Source: Gammaproteobacteria bacterium
GTDB lineage: Bacteria; Pseudomonadota; Gammaproteobacteria; Burkholderiales; Rhodocyclaceae
DNA length: 64,000 nucleotides
Direction: 5' to 3'
Assembly (NCBI GenBank): GCA_018828385.1
Contig: JAHJVE010000007.1
Location: 1 to 64,000 of the forward strand
The notes under the pieces are model-generated. The model was given only the letters and a program-made list of their open reading frames with translations. It had not been told where the DNA came from and did not search any database. Of this stretch, positions 1 to 8,474 are shown piece by piece (position 1 is the stretch's first letter; the number at the start of each line of letters is the position of its first letter). Made by a program: the position numbers and the translations under genes.

Positions 1-18
1 CTGCAGCAGAGAGGCAAG

Positions 19-62
19 ATTATGAAGAACTCCTCTCACCCCGTCAAGCTTTTTTGCAAAAT
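19..62 (-). promoter_or_regulatory. Strong sigma70 promoter firing leftward out of the window (rRNA-operon type)
   Basis: Read on the minus strand there is a -35 TTGACG (42-47), a 17-bp spacer, a -10 CATAAT (19-24), and an AT-rich block upstream (48-62) that could be an UP element. The start region that follows, CTTGCCTCTCTGCTGCAG, resembles the leader of betaproteobacterial rRNA operons as I remember it. I infer that a 16S rRNA or other stable-RNA gene lies just beyond the left edge. The promoter elements are seen directly; the identity of the transcript is inference. Bases 63-199 show no gene. Confidence 0.6.
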
Positions 63-199
63 TCCTTGCTTCACCTGACTCCCCTACATCCGCCGAAAAC
101 CCCGGCACCGCAGGAGAGGTGCGCATTCTACGGATTAATCCAACACCGTCAACTTAAATCTGAAAATTTCTGATCGGGACGCCTAATTGACTCGAAAAA

Positions 200-757
200 T
201 CAACCAATCACTTCGTAGCTAACCTCAAGAATATCTATCTCGCGGATGCCTATCGGACTCTGGAAGCGGATCGAGTCGCCCTCCCGGGATTTGAGCAGGG
301 CGCGCGCCAAGGGTGAAATCCAGCTTATGCGCCCTTTCGAGACGTCGGTTTCATCTACGCCAACGATGGTGTAGGTGTTTTCGACGCCATCCGCATCGGC
401 AATCGTGACACGAGCACCGAAGAAGATCTGATCGTTATTTCCCTGACGTAGGGGATCGACGATTTCAGCGTTCTCAATACGCTTGGTCAGGAAGCGAATT
501 CGGCGATCAATTTCCCGAAGGCGACGTTTGCCATATATATAGTCGCCATTCTCCGAGCGGTCACCGTTCGATGCAGCCCACGCGACAACCTCCACGACGC
601 GAGGGCGCTCGCGTTTGACCAGATGCTCCAACTCGTCTTTCAAGCGTGCGTGGCCGGCGGGCGTAATGTAATTGCGTGTCCCGGCCGGGAGTTTCAGTGC
701 TGGCGGGAGGTCTTCTTCATCGTCTCCGTCACTCTCCCGCACAAACGCCTTGTTCAT
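200..757 (-). CDS. greB: Transcription elongation factor GreB
   Basis: GreB enters the RNA polymerase secondary channel and stimulates cleavage of backtracked transcripts. The 185-aa protein starts MNKAFVRE, has the N-terminal coiled coil with the acidic tip (SNGDRSENGDY, about residues 63-73, supplying the Asp/Glu that position the catalytic metal) followed by KRRLREIDRR, and a C-terminal FKBP-like globular domain (about 105-185). An N-terminal extension of the frame exists, but MNKAFVRE matches the family start and is used. The ATG overlaps the TGA of the upstream small gene by one base (TGATG), so the two are translationally coupled. GreB rather than GreA is favoured by the RRLREIDRRIR block. 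Confidence 0.93.
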   Translation of the reverse strand: MNKAFVRESDGDDEEDLPPALKLPAGTRNYITPAGHARLKDELEHLVKRERPRVVEVVAWAASNGDRSENGDYIYGKRRLREIDRRIRFLTKRIENAEIVDPLRQGNNDQIFFGARVTIADADGVENTYTIVGVDETDVSKGRISWISPLARALLKSREGDSIRFQSPIGIREIDILEVSYEVIG

Positions 758-1065
758 CAATAGCCGATACTGTAATGCTCGACATCGACGCGGATCAGTT
801 CGCGACCCAGCAGGGCGGCCGTGTTCTTGGCGAATTGATCTGCCCAGGCCGGCTGGTCGCGGAAACGCGCCTCCCCGGCATACTTGGCAACGCTGAGAAT
901 GCGGTCGACGGCAAGAATTTTTCCGGTCGGCGTGGCAACATCGCACTCCAGAACGGTGAACTCATGATCGAACCATTGGCGCGCCGTATCGGATTGCGCC
1001 CCGCTGGAAAACTTGAATTCGAATTCTTTTTCCTTACCGAACGAAACAATGACGTGATGTTGCAT
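757..1065 (-). CDS. Conserved hypothetical protein upstream of greB
   Basis: This is a 102-aa soluble protein of unknown function; I do not recognise the family. It has no signal peptide and no membrane segment. It contains an aromatic patch (EFEFKF) and a WFDHEF segment. The start MQHHVIVSF (1065) is chosen because a strong GGAGGAGAG sits just upstream; the five-residue longer frame from 1080 would have its start codon upstream of that site. The stop codon overlaps the greB ATG, so the two genes form an operon. A link to transcription fidelity or elongation is inference from this coupling only. Confidence 0.7.
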   Translation of the reverse strand: MQHHVIVSFGKEKEFEFKFSSGAQSDTARQWFDHEFTVLECDVATPTGKILAVDRILSVAKYAGEARFRDQPAWADQFAKNTAALLGRELIRVDVEHYSIGY

Positions 1066-1132
1066 TTCTCTCTCCTCCATAGTTCTGTTCAGGGTATTCT
1101 AGCAAAACAACAGGAGCATTCAGGAGCCGAAA

Positions 1133-1354
1133 ATGTCACTTCATCCGCTGACGGACACAGAGATCAGCGACATTCATGCCCAGTTGCATGAATTACAGGT
1201 AGAACACCGCGACCTGGATTTGGTCATCACCCACCTGATCGAGAATCCACCCCCGGAGGACTTGCTCATTCGCCGGCTGAAGAAACGCAAACTGTTGTTG
1301 AAAGACCGAATCATCCAGTTGGAGCAGATGCTGGTGCCGGACATCCCTGCCTAA
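1133..1354 (+). CDS. DUF465 / YdcH-family small coiled-coil protein
   Basis: This is a 73-aa, highly charged, almost entirely helical protein. The hydrophobic heptad pattern (DIHAQLHELQVEHRDLD, then LIRRLKKRKLLLKDRI) is that of the DUF465 (YdcH) family, which has no established function. CAGGAG precedes the ATG at a normal distance. Its 3' end overlaps the stop codon of the convergent membrane-protein frame at 1351. Confidence 0.8.
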   Translation: MSLHPLTDTEISDIHAQLHELQVEHRDLDLVITHLIENPPPEDLLIRRLKKRKLLLKDRIIQLEQMLVPDIPA

Positions 1355-1647
1355 TGCTCACTCGGCGGAATGCGAAAGAATATCCAGTAAATCCCGCCTA
1401 TCAATCCGGCCACGGCCAGTTCCCATAGCACGGGAAGCATCCAGACCAGGCATGCCAGCAAAGCCAGCAGCAGCGCAAAAAGTGCGATTTTTGCCATCAA
1501 GGAATCCGCAACCCAATATATCAGACGAGCCCAGCCATGGCCGCGCTGCCTACCCCCAACAAGTATCAATGATGCTACCACGCCCGATAGCGACCACCCG
1601 GCATAGCGCTTTCGATGAGGCCAATTCTTGCCGCTAAAATAGCGCAT
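1351..1647 (-). CDS. Small hypothetical membrane protein
   Basis: This 98-aa frame has one possible hydrophobic stretch near residues 21-31 (SGVVASLILVG) and two clear membrane segments after an internal Met at residue 51 (AKIALFALLLALLACLVWML and ELAVAGLIGGIYWIFF). No family is recognised. The start is uncertain. The ATG at 1647 overlaps head to head with the ATG of the plus-strand gene at 1646 (CATG), and the internal start at 1497 would give a 48-aa two-helix protein. Neither has a convincing Shine-Dalgarno site. Confidence 0.4.
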   Translation of the reverse strand: MRYFSGKNWPHRKRYAGWSLSGVVASLILVGGRQRGHGWARLIYWVADSLMAKIALFALLLALLACLVWMLPVLWELAVAGLIGGIYWIFFRIPPSEH

Positions 1648-1978
1648 GCCTTGTCCGCCACTTCCCGCCGATGCCTTCGGCGACCGTTTCGCGCTTGACG
1701 CGCTGCCCCTGGCCCGGTGCGCCGCCGGCTACGCTGTCCAGATGCTCGACACTGACAAGCTCCTCGACCGACTGACCGGCACTTTCCTGCCAGTCCGCTC
1801 AGAACAACTCGACGGGCTTTTCGACAGCTTCGAAGCCGCCTATGCCGCGGCGCACACCTGGGTCGAAAAATACTGCCCGAATCCTGACGACCACCGGCTG
1901 GCCATTGTGCCGGCCAGTTTTGATCAGATATTGAACCGCCACGTCCTCATATATGGCGTTCTCTGCGGTCAACCCTGA
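1646..1978 (+). CDS. Hypothetical protein upstream of tas
   Basis: This 110-aa protein has no recognised family. After a GC-rich N-terminus it reads like a folded soluble protein (LDGLFDSFEAAYAAAHTWVEKYCP, then LAIVPASFDQILNRHVLIYG), with the codon bias of its neighbours. No good ribosome site precedes 1646; an internal Met at 1742 is an alternative start. It ends 25 bp before tas on the same strand and may share its transcript. Confidence 0.5.
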   Translation: MPCPPLPADAFGDRFALDALPLARCAAGYAVQMLDTDKLLDRLTGTFLPVRSEQLDGLFDSFEAAYAAAHTWVEKYCPNPDDHRLAIVPASFDQILNRHVLIYGVLCGQP

Positions 1979-2003
1979 TTTTTGCCCGATTTTGGAGCTA
2001 CCA

Positions 2004-3050
2004 ATGACACCCTTCCAGACACGCCAGCTTGGCCGCAGTAACCTCATCGTTCCCGAAATCTGTCTTGGCACCATGACTTTCGGCGAGCAAACCAGCGAGG
2101 CCGACGCTCACGCGCAACTCGACTACGCGCTGACCGCCGGCATCGGATTCATTGACACGGCCGAGATGTATGCCGTGCCGCCACGCGCCGAAACCTGTGG
2201 CGCCTCGGAAAGCATCGTTGGGCGCTGGCTCAGGCGCCAGCAGCGCGACCTGATTCAAATCGCCACCAAGGTTGCCGGACCCAGCCGCAACCTGAATTGG
2301 ATCCGCAATGGCCCGCCGGCGCTCGACCGCTCCAACATCCGCGCCGCCATCGAAGGGTCATTGCAGCGCCTGCAGACGGATTACATCGACCTCTATCAAC
2401 TGCACTGGCCGGAGCGCAATCAGCCGATGTTCGGCCAATGGCAGTTCGATCCGAAAACAGAGCGGGAGTGCACGCCGATCCGCGCGCAACTTGAAGCGCT
2501 CGGCGAACTGGTGCGCGAGGGCAAGATTCGCCACATCGGCGTCTCCAACGAACACCCGTGGGGCATCATGGAATTCACGCGCCTGGCTGACGAACTCGAG
2601 CTACCGCGCATCGTGTCGACGCAGAATGCCTACAGCCTTCTCAACCGGACGTTCGAAACGGGCCTGGCCGAAGTCTGCCATCGCCAACAGGTCGGGTTGC
2701 TGGTCTATTCGGCGCTGGCTTTCGGCCACCTGACCGGCAAGTATCTGGCCGACCCGAATGCCGCTGGCCGCCTGACCCAATGGCCGGCCTTCGGCCAACG
2801 TTACAGCAAGCCGAACGTTGCCCCAGCCGTTCAAGCCTACGTTGAACTCGCCCGCAAACACGGCCTGACGCCGACGCAACTGGCGCTCGGCTTCTCGCGT
2901 TCGCGCTGGTTCGTCGCCAGCACCATCATTGGCGCCTCGTCGCTCGCCCAGCTCAAGGAAACCCTGCCGGCCACGCAGACGGCGCTTTCGCCAGAAGTAC
3001 TTGCCGAAATCGACGCCATCCACCTGCGCTACACCAATCCGGCACCCTGA
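2004..3050 (+). CDS. tas: Aldo/keto reductase, Tas family
   Basis: NADP(H)-dependent aldo/keto reductase of about 348 aa. The catalytic tetrad is visible: Asp and Tyr in FIDTAEMY, Lys in IQIATKV, and His in YQLHWPERN. The MYAVPPRAETCG segment and C-terminal YTNPAP are close to E. coli Tas. The start at 2004 (MTPFQTRQLG) is chosen over the longer frame from 1953 because GGAGCT precedes it and it matches the family N-terminus. The natural substrate of Tas proteins is not settled. The stop overlaps the ATG of the next gene (TGATG), so the two are coupled. Confidence 0.92.
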   Translation: MTPFQTRQLGRSNLIVPEICLGTMTFGEQTSEADAHAQLDYALTAGIGFIDTAEMYAVPPRAETCGASESIVGRWLRRQQRDLIQIATKVAGPSRNLNWIRNGPPALDRSNIRAAIEGSLQRLQTDYIDLYQLHWPERNQPMFGQWQFDPKTERECTPIRAQLEALGELVREGKIRHIGVSNEHPWGIMEFTRLADELELPRIVSTQNAYSLLNRTFETGLAEVCHRQQVGLLVYSALAFGHLTGKYLADPNAAGRLTQWPAFGQRYSKPNVAPAVQAYVELARKHGLTPTQLALGFSRSRWFVASTIIGASSLAQLKETLPATQTALSPEVLAEIDAIHLRYTNPAP

Positions 3051-3841
3051 TGGAGTCGCTTTTCGTCCGCCTCGCGGAAGTCTTGGCCGCTTCCGAAATT
3101 GGCCCAAAAATCCGGTTGACCGTAGCAATCGCTGCCGACTGGCGGGCTGGTCAGCTCGATTGGCATGACACCGCACCGGTCACCCTCGTTTGCGGCCGGC
3201 CAGCCAAACCGGAACTGCTGCCGCACAAAGACGTACCGAATCGCAACCCGGCCACACCGGAAGGTCGGGCCCGCTTGCTCCACGCCATCGTGCACATCGA
3301 GTTTTCGGCCATCAACCTCGCTCTTGATCATGCTGCCCGCTTTCGCGGCCTGCCGCAAGCCTATTACGCCGACTGGATCGGCGTCGCCGCCGAAGAGGCC
3401 GAGCATTTCGAACTGCTGCGCGCCCGCCTGCAATCACTCGGCTACGACTACGGCGACTTCCCGGCCCACGCTGGCCTGTGGGACATGGCGGAAAAAACCA
3501 CCGACGACGCCCTCGTCCGGATGGCGCTCGTCCCGCGCCTGCTCGAAGCGCGTGGCCTCGACGCTACGCCGCCCATCCAGATGAAACTCGAACAGGTCGG
3601 TGACCACGAAAGCGCCCGCGCCCTCGACATCATTTTGCGCGATGAAATCGGTCACGTCGGCCTTGGCGATCGCTGGTTCCGCCACCTCTGCACCGAGCGA
3701 AATCTCGAACCGGAAAGCACCTACCGCGACCTGCTAACCCGCTACCAGGCCCCCTGGCCACAGGGAAAAATGAACGAATCAGCGCGCCTCGCAGCTGGCT
3801 TCAGCGCTGGTGAGCTGGCGGTCCTTGCAAAAAAAAGGTAG
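3050..3841 (+). CDS. DUF455 ferritin-like protein
   Basis: This 263-aa protein belongs to the DUF455 ferritin-like family, predicted four-helix-bundle proteins with a possible di-metal site. Candidate ligands are the Glu in HIEFSAINLALDHA, the EAEH motif in AAEEAEHFELL, and the DEIGH motif in ILRDEIGHVGLGDRW. No biochemical role is established; some annotations suggest a tRNA-hydroxylating or rubrerythrin-like enzyme. It is coupled to tas by a one-base overlap. Codons about 14-26 (PKIRLTVAIAAD) are built from a reverse copy of the dispersed element. Confidence 0.8.
   Translation: MESLFVRLAEVLAASEIGPKIRLTVAIAADWRAGQLDWHDTAPVTLVCGRPAKPELLPHKDVPNRNPATPEGRARLLHAIVHIEFSAINLALDHAARFRGLPQAYYADWIGVAAEEAEHFELLRARLQSLGYDYGDFPAHAGLWDMAEKTTDDALVRMALVPRLLEARGLDATPPIQMKLEQVGDHESARALDIILRDEIGHVGLGDRWFRHLCTERNLEPESTYRDLLTRYQAPWPQGKMNESARLAAGFSAGELAVLAKKR
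3091..3126 (-). repeat. Dispersed bipartite element, copy 1 (reverse, inside DUF455 gene)
   Basis: Read on the minus strand: core TGCTACGGTCAACCGG, then tract ATTTTT, spacer, GGCC, tract AATTT. It lies wholly within coding sequence near the N-terminus, where it encodes part of a poorly conserved segment. Confidence 0.85.
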
Positions 3842-4042
3842 AATAATCAGTTCAATGCGTTGATGTTTCGCCCGCAGTCATTCCGAGCAGCCACCGGTCT
3901 CGTAGGTTCTTGTGCAGGATTCACCCCATTGATTCGTTCCCCGGCATGGCTGCGTCGGGGTCACCCAGGCCGCCCGACCATCGGGCCAATCCGTCGCCGG
4001 TTATAACAATGTGAATGGCGACGAGGAAAGGAAACAACATCT

Positions 4043-5842
4043 ATGTCGTTAACTCCCGACAGCTTCGCCGATCTCGGCTTAAGCGAAACGCTACTCAAGA
4101 CCCTCATCGAAATCGGCTACGAAACTCCGTCGCCCATTCAAGCCCAATGTATCCCTGTTCTGCTTGAAGGTCACGACCTGATCGGCATGGCCCAGACCGG
4201 CACCGGCAAGACCGCCGCCTTCGCGCTGCCGCTCATGGAACAGATCGACGTCAAGCTGATGAAGCCGCAGGCGCTGATCCTGACGCCAACGCGCGAACTG
4301 GCCATCCAGGTTGCCGAAGCACTGCAAACCTACGCCAAGAACCTGCCCGGCTTCCACGTCCTGCCGATCTACGGTGGACAGAGCTACACCATCCAGCTCA
4401 AGCAATTGTCGCGCGGCGCCCACGTCATCGTCGGCACGCCGGGTCGCGTCATGGACCACCTCGAGCGCAAGACGCTCAACCTCGACAACCTGAAGACCAT
4501 GGTGCTCGACGAAGCCGACGAAATGCTGCGCATGGGCTTCATCGACGACGTCGAGTGGATTCTCGAACGCACCCCGGAACAACACCAGACCGCGCTGTTC
4601 TCGGCCACCATGCCGGAACAGATCCGCCGCGTCGCCCAGAAGTACCTGGTCAACCCGCGCGAAATCAAGATCAAGTCGGCCACCGCCACCGTTGCCGCCA
4701 TCCGTCAGGTTTACTGGCAGGTTTCCGGCATGCACAAGCTGGACGCCCTGACCCGCATTCTTGAAGTTGAAGAAGACTTCGACGCCGCCATCATCTTCGT
4801 CCGCACCAAGACGGCGACGGTCGAACTGGCCGACAAGCTCAACGCCCGCGGTTACGCCGCTGCCGCGCTGAACGGCGACCTCAACCAGCAGATGCGCGAA
4901 CGCGTCATCGAGCAGTTGAAGTCCGGCGCCCTGGACATCGTCATCGCCACCGACGTCGCCGCCCGCGGCATCGACGTGCCGCGCGTCAGCCACGTCGTCA
5001 ACTACGACATCCCCTACGACACCGAAGCCTACGTGCACCGCATCGGCCGTACCGGCCGCGCCGGCCGCACCGGCAACGCCATCCTGTTCGTCGCCCCGCG
5101 CGAAATCCGCATGCTGCGCACCATCGAGCGCGCGACGCGTTCGCCGATTGCGCCGCTGACCCTGCCGAGCCGGGCCGACGTGACCAACAAGCGGGTCGCC
5201 GACTTCAAGGGCAAGGTTGCCGAAGTACTCAACGCCGAAGGCCTCGATTTCTTCGCCAACATCGTTTCGCAGATCGCCGAGGAACAGAACGTCGGCGCCG
5301 AGGAAGTCGCTGCCGCGCTGGCCATGATGGCCCAGGAAGGCAAGCCGCTGCAGATCGCCGGCGAAGACCCGCGCCCGGCCCCCTCGTTCGACCGCGACAG
5401 CCGTCCGCGTCCGGGCAGCTTCGGCGAACGTGATGATCGCAAGCCACGCTTCGATCGTGGCGACAAACCCGGCTTCGAAAACCGTGGCGAACGTCCGCGT
5501 CGCGAAGAACGCCCGGCCCGTTCCGCGCCGAGCGGCGACATGGTGCGTTACCGCATCGATGTCGGCCGGGATCACGGCGCCCAGGTCAAGGATATCGTCG
5601 GCGCCATCGCCAACGAAGCCGGCATCGAAAGCCGCTTCATCGGCCGCATCGCGCTCTATGACGAATCGAGCACGGTCGAACTGCCAGCCGGCATGCCTGG
5701 CGAAGCCTCCAACGCCCTGAAACGCACCCGCGTCCGCGGCGTGCCGATCAACCTGCGTCCGGACGAAGGTCGTCAGGATGGCGGCACCGAGCGCAAGTTC
5801 GACGGCGAACGCAGCTTCAAGAAAAAGAGCTTCGACCGCTAA
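4043..5842 (+). CDS. deaD: ATP-dependent RNA helicase DeaD/CsdA
   Basis: DEAD-box RNA helicase of 599 aa that unwinds structured RNA in ribosome assembly and mRNA turnover, typically important in the cold. The helicase core shows the Q motif (TPSPIQAQ), Walker A AQTGTGKT (50-57), PTRELA, DEAD (156-159), SAT (187-189), ARGID and HRIGRTGR. A basic, RGD-rich, low-complexity linker (about 440-500) leads to a DbpA-type RNA-binding domain (about 500-575: RYRIDVGRDHGAQVKDI to VPINLRP), which distinguishes DeaD from RhlE or RhlB. The start follows GAGGAAAGG. A 201-bp leader precedes it, as is usual for cold-shock control of this gene, though no known element was identified. A strong terminator follows. 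Confidence 0.95.
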   Translation: MSLTPDSFADLGLSETLLKTLIEIGYETPSPIQAQCIPVLLEGHDLIGMAQTGTGKTAAFALPLMEQIDVKLMKPQALILTPTRELAIQVAEALQTYAKNLPGFHVLPIYGGQSYTIQLKQLSRGAHVIVGTPGRVMDHLERKTLNLDNLKTMVLDEADEMLRMGFIDDVEWILERTPEQHQTALFSATMPEQIRRVAQKYLVNPREIKIKSATATVAAIRQVYWQVSGMHKLDALTRILEVEEDFDAAIIFVRTKTATVELADKLNARGYAAAALNGDLNQQMRERVIEQLKSGALDIVIATDVAARGIDVPRVSHVVNYDIPYDTEAYVHRIGRTGRAGRTGNAILFVAPREIRMLRTIERATRSPIAPLTLPSRADVTNKRVADFKGKVAEVLNAEGLDFFANIVSQIAEEQNVGAEEVAAALAMMAQEGKPLQIAGEDPRPAPSFDRDSRPRPGSFGERDDRKPRFDRGDKPGFENRGERPRREERPARSAPSGDMVRYRIDVGRDHGAQVKDIVGAIANEAGIESRFIGRIALYDESSTVELPAGMPGEASNALKRTRVRGVPINLRPDEGRQDGGTERKFDGERSFKKKSFDR

Positions 5843-5865
5843 TCGTACTAGCCAGCAAGGCACCC

Positions 5866-5894
5866 AGGCCACGGCAAGTCCGTGGCCTTTTTTT
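5866..5894 (+). terminator. Rho-independent terminator after deaD
   Basis: Stem AGGCCACGG (5866-5874) pairs with CCGTGGCCT (5880-5888) across a 5-base loop, followed by a run of T. It lies 24 bp after the deaD stop codon. Confidence 0.9.
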
Positions 5895-5989
5895 GTCTGG
5901 CATTTTCGCGCGGACGGATACGCGAAACAGCTGTCTATTTTAAGCCCGCAACCGGATTTACCCGCCGTGGCGAGGCCGGTGCGGCACCC

Positions 5990-6025
5990 CCACGGTCAAC
6001 CGGAATTTTTCGCCAAATTTGAAAT
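5990..6025 (+). repeat. Dispersed bipartite element, copy 2 (forward, intergenic)
   Basis: CCACGGTCAACCGG, then AATTTTT, CGCC, AAATTT, GAAAT. It lies between the deaD terminator and the convergent histidine kinase gene. Both A/T tracts are kept but with T in place of A, so A/T content seems to matter more than exact sequence. Confidence 0.9.
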
Positions 6026-6048
6026 GACACTTTTCCGGCCGCGGACAG

Positions 6049-8058
6049 CTAAGCGGCGGCGCGCTTGTCCAGCCATTTGAGCAGCACGGCGAACAGCACT
6101 TCCGGTTCGACCGGCTTGGCGACGAAATCGTCCATGCCGGCGTCGAGGCACATCTGGCGGTCTTCCTGGAAAGCGTTGGCAGTCATCGCCAGGATCGGCG
6201 TCGGCCGACGCCCCGGCAACCGGCGAATGGCGCGCGTCGCCTTGAGTCCGTCCATGACCGGCATCTGGACATCCATGAGGATCAGGTCGTAATCAGCAAG
6301 CCCGGCCTGGTCGACGGCCACGGCGCCATTTTCGGCAATATCGACCGACCAGCCGAGCACTTCGTGCAGCAGTTCGAGGGCGACGATGCGGTTGATTTCA
6401 TCGTCCTCGACAAGCAGGATGCGAACGCCGGCATGGCGGGTCTGCAAGGCCAGTTCGGTCTCCGCGGCGGGCAGATCGGCAGCCGGCGAAGCATCGGCCT
6501 TGGCGGCCGGCGCAGCGAAAGCACCATCCCGAGCCAGGCGCAGGGTCAGCGCGAAGGTGCTGCCATGCCCCGGCACGCTGGTCGCCCTGATCTCGCCCCC
6601 CATCAGACCGACCAGGCGCCGGCAAATGCTCAAGCCGAGTCCGGTGCCGCCGTGCTGGCGTGTGGTTGAACTGTCGGCCTGCTCGAAAGGCTCGAAAATT
6701 CGTCCGAGCGCTTCCGGTTCGATGCCGATGCCGGTATCGACCACCTCGATGCCGATCAGCACCTCGGTCGCACTCTCCTCGCGAATATCCGCGCGCACCA
6801 TGACGCCGCCCTGATCGGTGAATTTGATGGCGTTATTGACCAGGTTGAGCAGGATCTGCTGGATACGCAGGGCATCGCCAATCAGCGGCATGTCGAGCAG
6901 TTGCGGCGCAATCTCGCGCCTGAGCCACAGCCCCTTGGCCTGGGCCCGCTCGCCGAGCAGGCTATCGACATTGGCGAAGAGCGCCCCCGGCAGGAACGGG
7001 GCTTCGTCCAAAACCAGCCGCTCGGCCTCGATTTTCGACAGGTCGAGCACGTCGCCCAACAAAGCCAGCAGATGATTTGCTGCCTGGTTGATGCGCCCCA
7101 GATTCTCGACCTGGCCCGGATCGACATTCTGCCGGGCCAGCATGTGCGTCAGCCCGATGATCGCATTCATCGGCGTGCGTACTTCGTGGCTCATATTGGC
7201 CAGGAAGGTGCTTTTCGCCCGATTGGCCGACTCGGCGACTTCCTTGGCCTGCGAAAGCTGCTGCGTTCTTTCGTCGACCAGCGACTCGAGATGATCGCGA
7301 TGGCGCAGCAATTCGGCCCGCGACGCCTCCCGCTCGGCCGACCAGCGCGTCGAAATCCAGCCGCCCCAGGCAATGCCGGCCAGCCCGACGAGCCAGATGA
7401 ACAGATGGCTGATGCCAAGATTGAAGCGCGACGCTTCGATCTGTTTGAAATAGGGCGCCAAGGGCATATTCAGCCCGGTCGCACCGCGCATGTCGCCGGT
7501 CTTGTAGCCGAGAACGGCATGGCACTTGTCACAGCCGGGCTCCATGCGCATGGCCCGCAGGTAACGCAGATAGGGTTTGCCGGCGACGTTCTCGACCTCC
7601 CAGACCTCGCTCTTTTCACCCCGCACGAAGGCTTCCAGCTGACGCTTTTCCCAGGTGTCCGGGGCATTGCCCGGATTCAGGTAGCGCAGCCCGGTAATCC
7701 GGCCACGAATGCCGTAATCGGTGGCGTAGAGATCCATCATCTGGCGCAGCATCGAGGCCGGATTGAGCAGCGTCAGCTTTTTTCCATCACTGGTCGTGAC
7801 ATCCCGACCCGGCACATGCGACAGCCAGGGCACCGATTTCTGGGTTTCCGTGACCGGCACGTAAACCCCGCCATGCAGCGTACCCCAGCGCCGAAAGGTG
7901 ATGTCCTTGTTGAGATTGGCGCGGGCTTCGGCGTAAGCCATCTCCATGGCCTGATTGCTGACATTGTGGAAATTCCACACGATCGACAGGAACAGGACAA
8001 ATGTCCAGACGACGGCGGAGAGCAGGGCCAGACGAACGGAAAGGAGTTTTTCAGCCAT
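6049..8058 (-). CDS. Hybrid sensor histidine kinase with DUF3365 haem-type sensor and receiver domain
   Basis: This 669-aa inner-membrane signalling protein has TM1 (about 8-28), a periplasmic DUF3365 (Tll0287-like) domain (about 45-205) with a CDKCH haem-c attachment motif at 176-180, TM2 (about 213-235), a HisKA domain with the phosphorylated His in [10 protein letters not shown] (His291), an HATPase_c domain, and a C-terminal receiver with the phospho-Asp in [13 protein letters not shown] and the conserved Lys in [11 protein letters not shown]3365 domains with CxxCH are thought to bind haem and sense redox state or gas. There is no dedicated response regulator beside it and no output domain, so it probably hands on phosphate through a phosphorelay. 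It is transcribed divergently from the iron receptor. Confidence 0.9.
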   Translation of the reverse strand: MAEKLLSVRLALLSAVVWTFVLFLSIVWNFHNVSNQAMEMAYAEARANLNKDITFRRWGTLHGGVYVPVTETQKSVPWLSHVPGRDVTTSDGKKLTLLNPASMLRQMMDLYATDYGIRGRITGLRYLNPGNAPDTWEKRQLEAFVRGEKSEVWEVENVAGKPYLRYLRAMRMEPGCDKCHAVLGYKTGDMRGATGLNMPLAPYFKQIEASRFNLGISHLFIWLVGLAGIAWGGWISTRWSAEREASRAELLRHRDHLESLVDERTQQLSQAKEVAESANRAKSTFLANMSHEVRTPMNAIIGLTHMLARQNVDPGQVENLGRINQAANHLLALLGDVLDLSKIEAERLVLDEAPFLPGALFANVDSLLGERAQAKGLWLRREIAPQLLDMPLIGDALRIQQILLNLVNNAIKFTDQGGVMVRADIREESATEVLIGIEVVDTGIGIEPEALGRIFEPFEQADSSTTRQHGGTGLGLSICRRLVGLMGGEIRATSVPGHGSTFALTLRLARDGAFAAPAAKADASPAADLPAAETELALQTRHAGVRILLVEDDEINRIVALELLHEVLGWSVDIAENGAVAVDQAGLADYDLILMDVQMPVMDGLKATRAIRRLPGRRPTPILAMTANAFQEDRQMCLDAGMDDFVAKPVEPEVLFAVLLKWLDKRAAA

Positions 8059-8205
8059 AACGCGTCAGGGTTTCATGCAAAGAGGAAGCTATCTTGAACC
8101 TAAATTAAGAAAATTGCATAAAACATGCAGGACGAAAAAGCGGCGCATCCCGCTTCGGACAGCCTTCGCCGAGCCCCGTCCGCTACAGCCCGGCAATCAG
8201 CCAGT

Positions 8206-8240
8206 CCTACGGTCAACCGGGAAAAATCGGCAATTTTGGA
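8206..8240 (+). repeat. Dispersed bipartite element, copy 3 (forward, intergenic)
   Basis: CCTACGGTCAACCGGG, then AAAAA, CGGC, AATTTTGGA. It lies about 30 bp upstream of the -35 box of the siderophore-receptor promoter, in the divergent intergenic region. Confidence 0.9.
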
Positions 8241-8270
8241 ACAGGTGGCCAGCCCCCGACGGGTAACAAC

Positions 8271-8305
8271 TTGCCGACCAATTGCAAATGCGATACATTC
8301 TCATT
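8271..8305 (+). promoter_or_regulatory. Promoter with overlapping Fur box, siderophore receptor
   Basis: -35 TTGCCG (8271-8276), 17-bp spacer, -10 TACATT (8294-8299). A candidate Fur box AATGCGATACATTCTCATT (8287-8305) matches 14 of 19 positions of the common AATGATAATGATTCTCATT form and covers the -10. The predicted transcript has a 5' leader of about 165 nt. Repression by Fur-Fe(2+) is inference. Confidence 0.65.
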
Positions 8306-8351
8306 CGTGTTCTTCGCTTACCGAAATGGGTGAGCGACCTGTATGCACGGT

Positions 8352-8375
8352 CAGCCAGCCTTACGCCAGCCAGCC
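8352..8375 (+). repeat. CCAGCCAGCC direct repeat in the receptor leader
   Basis: CAGCCAGCC (8352-8360) and GCCAGCCAGCC (8365-8375) lie downstream of the predicted transcription start, in the 5' leader of the TonB-dependent receptor. The same pair recurs before tonB, ftrA, ftrC and bfr. Confidence 0.7.
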
Positions 8376-8474
8376 TGTTTTCAACTGACTAGCCGTAGGA
8401 CTGCCTTCCAGCGCCAGGGATCAATGCACGCGCAGGCGTCCTGTCCGGTGATTTGACTTCACCCCGATAGGAAT

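Noticed and set aside
4091-5872. 593-aa open frame antisense to deaD
   Set aside because: It mirrors the GC-biased third codon positions of deaD on the opposite strand and has no recognisable domain, so it is a shadow frame.
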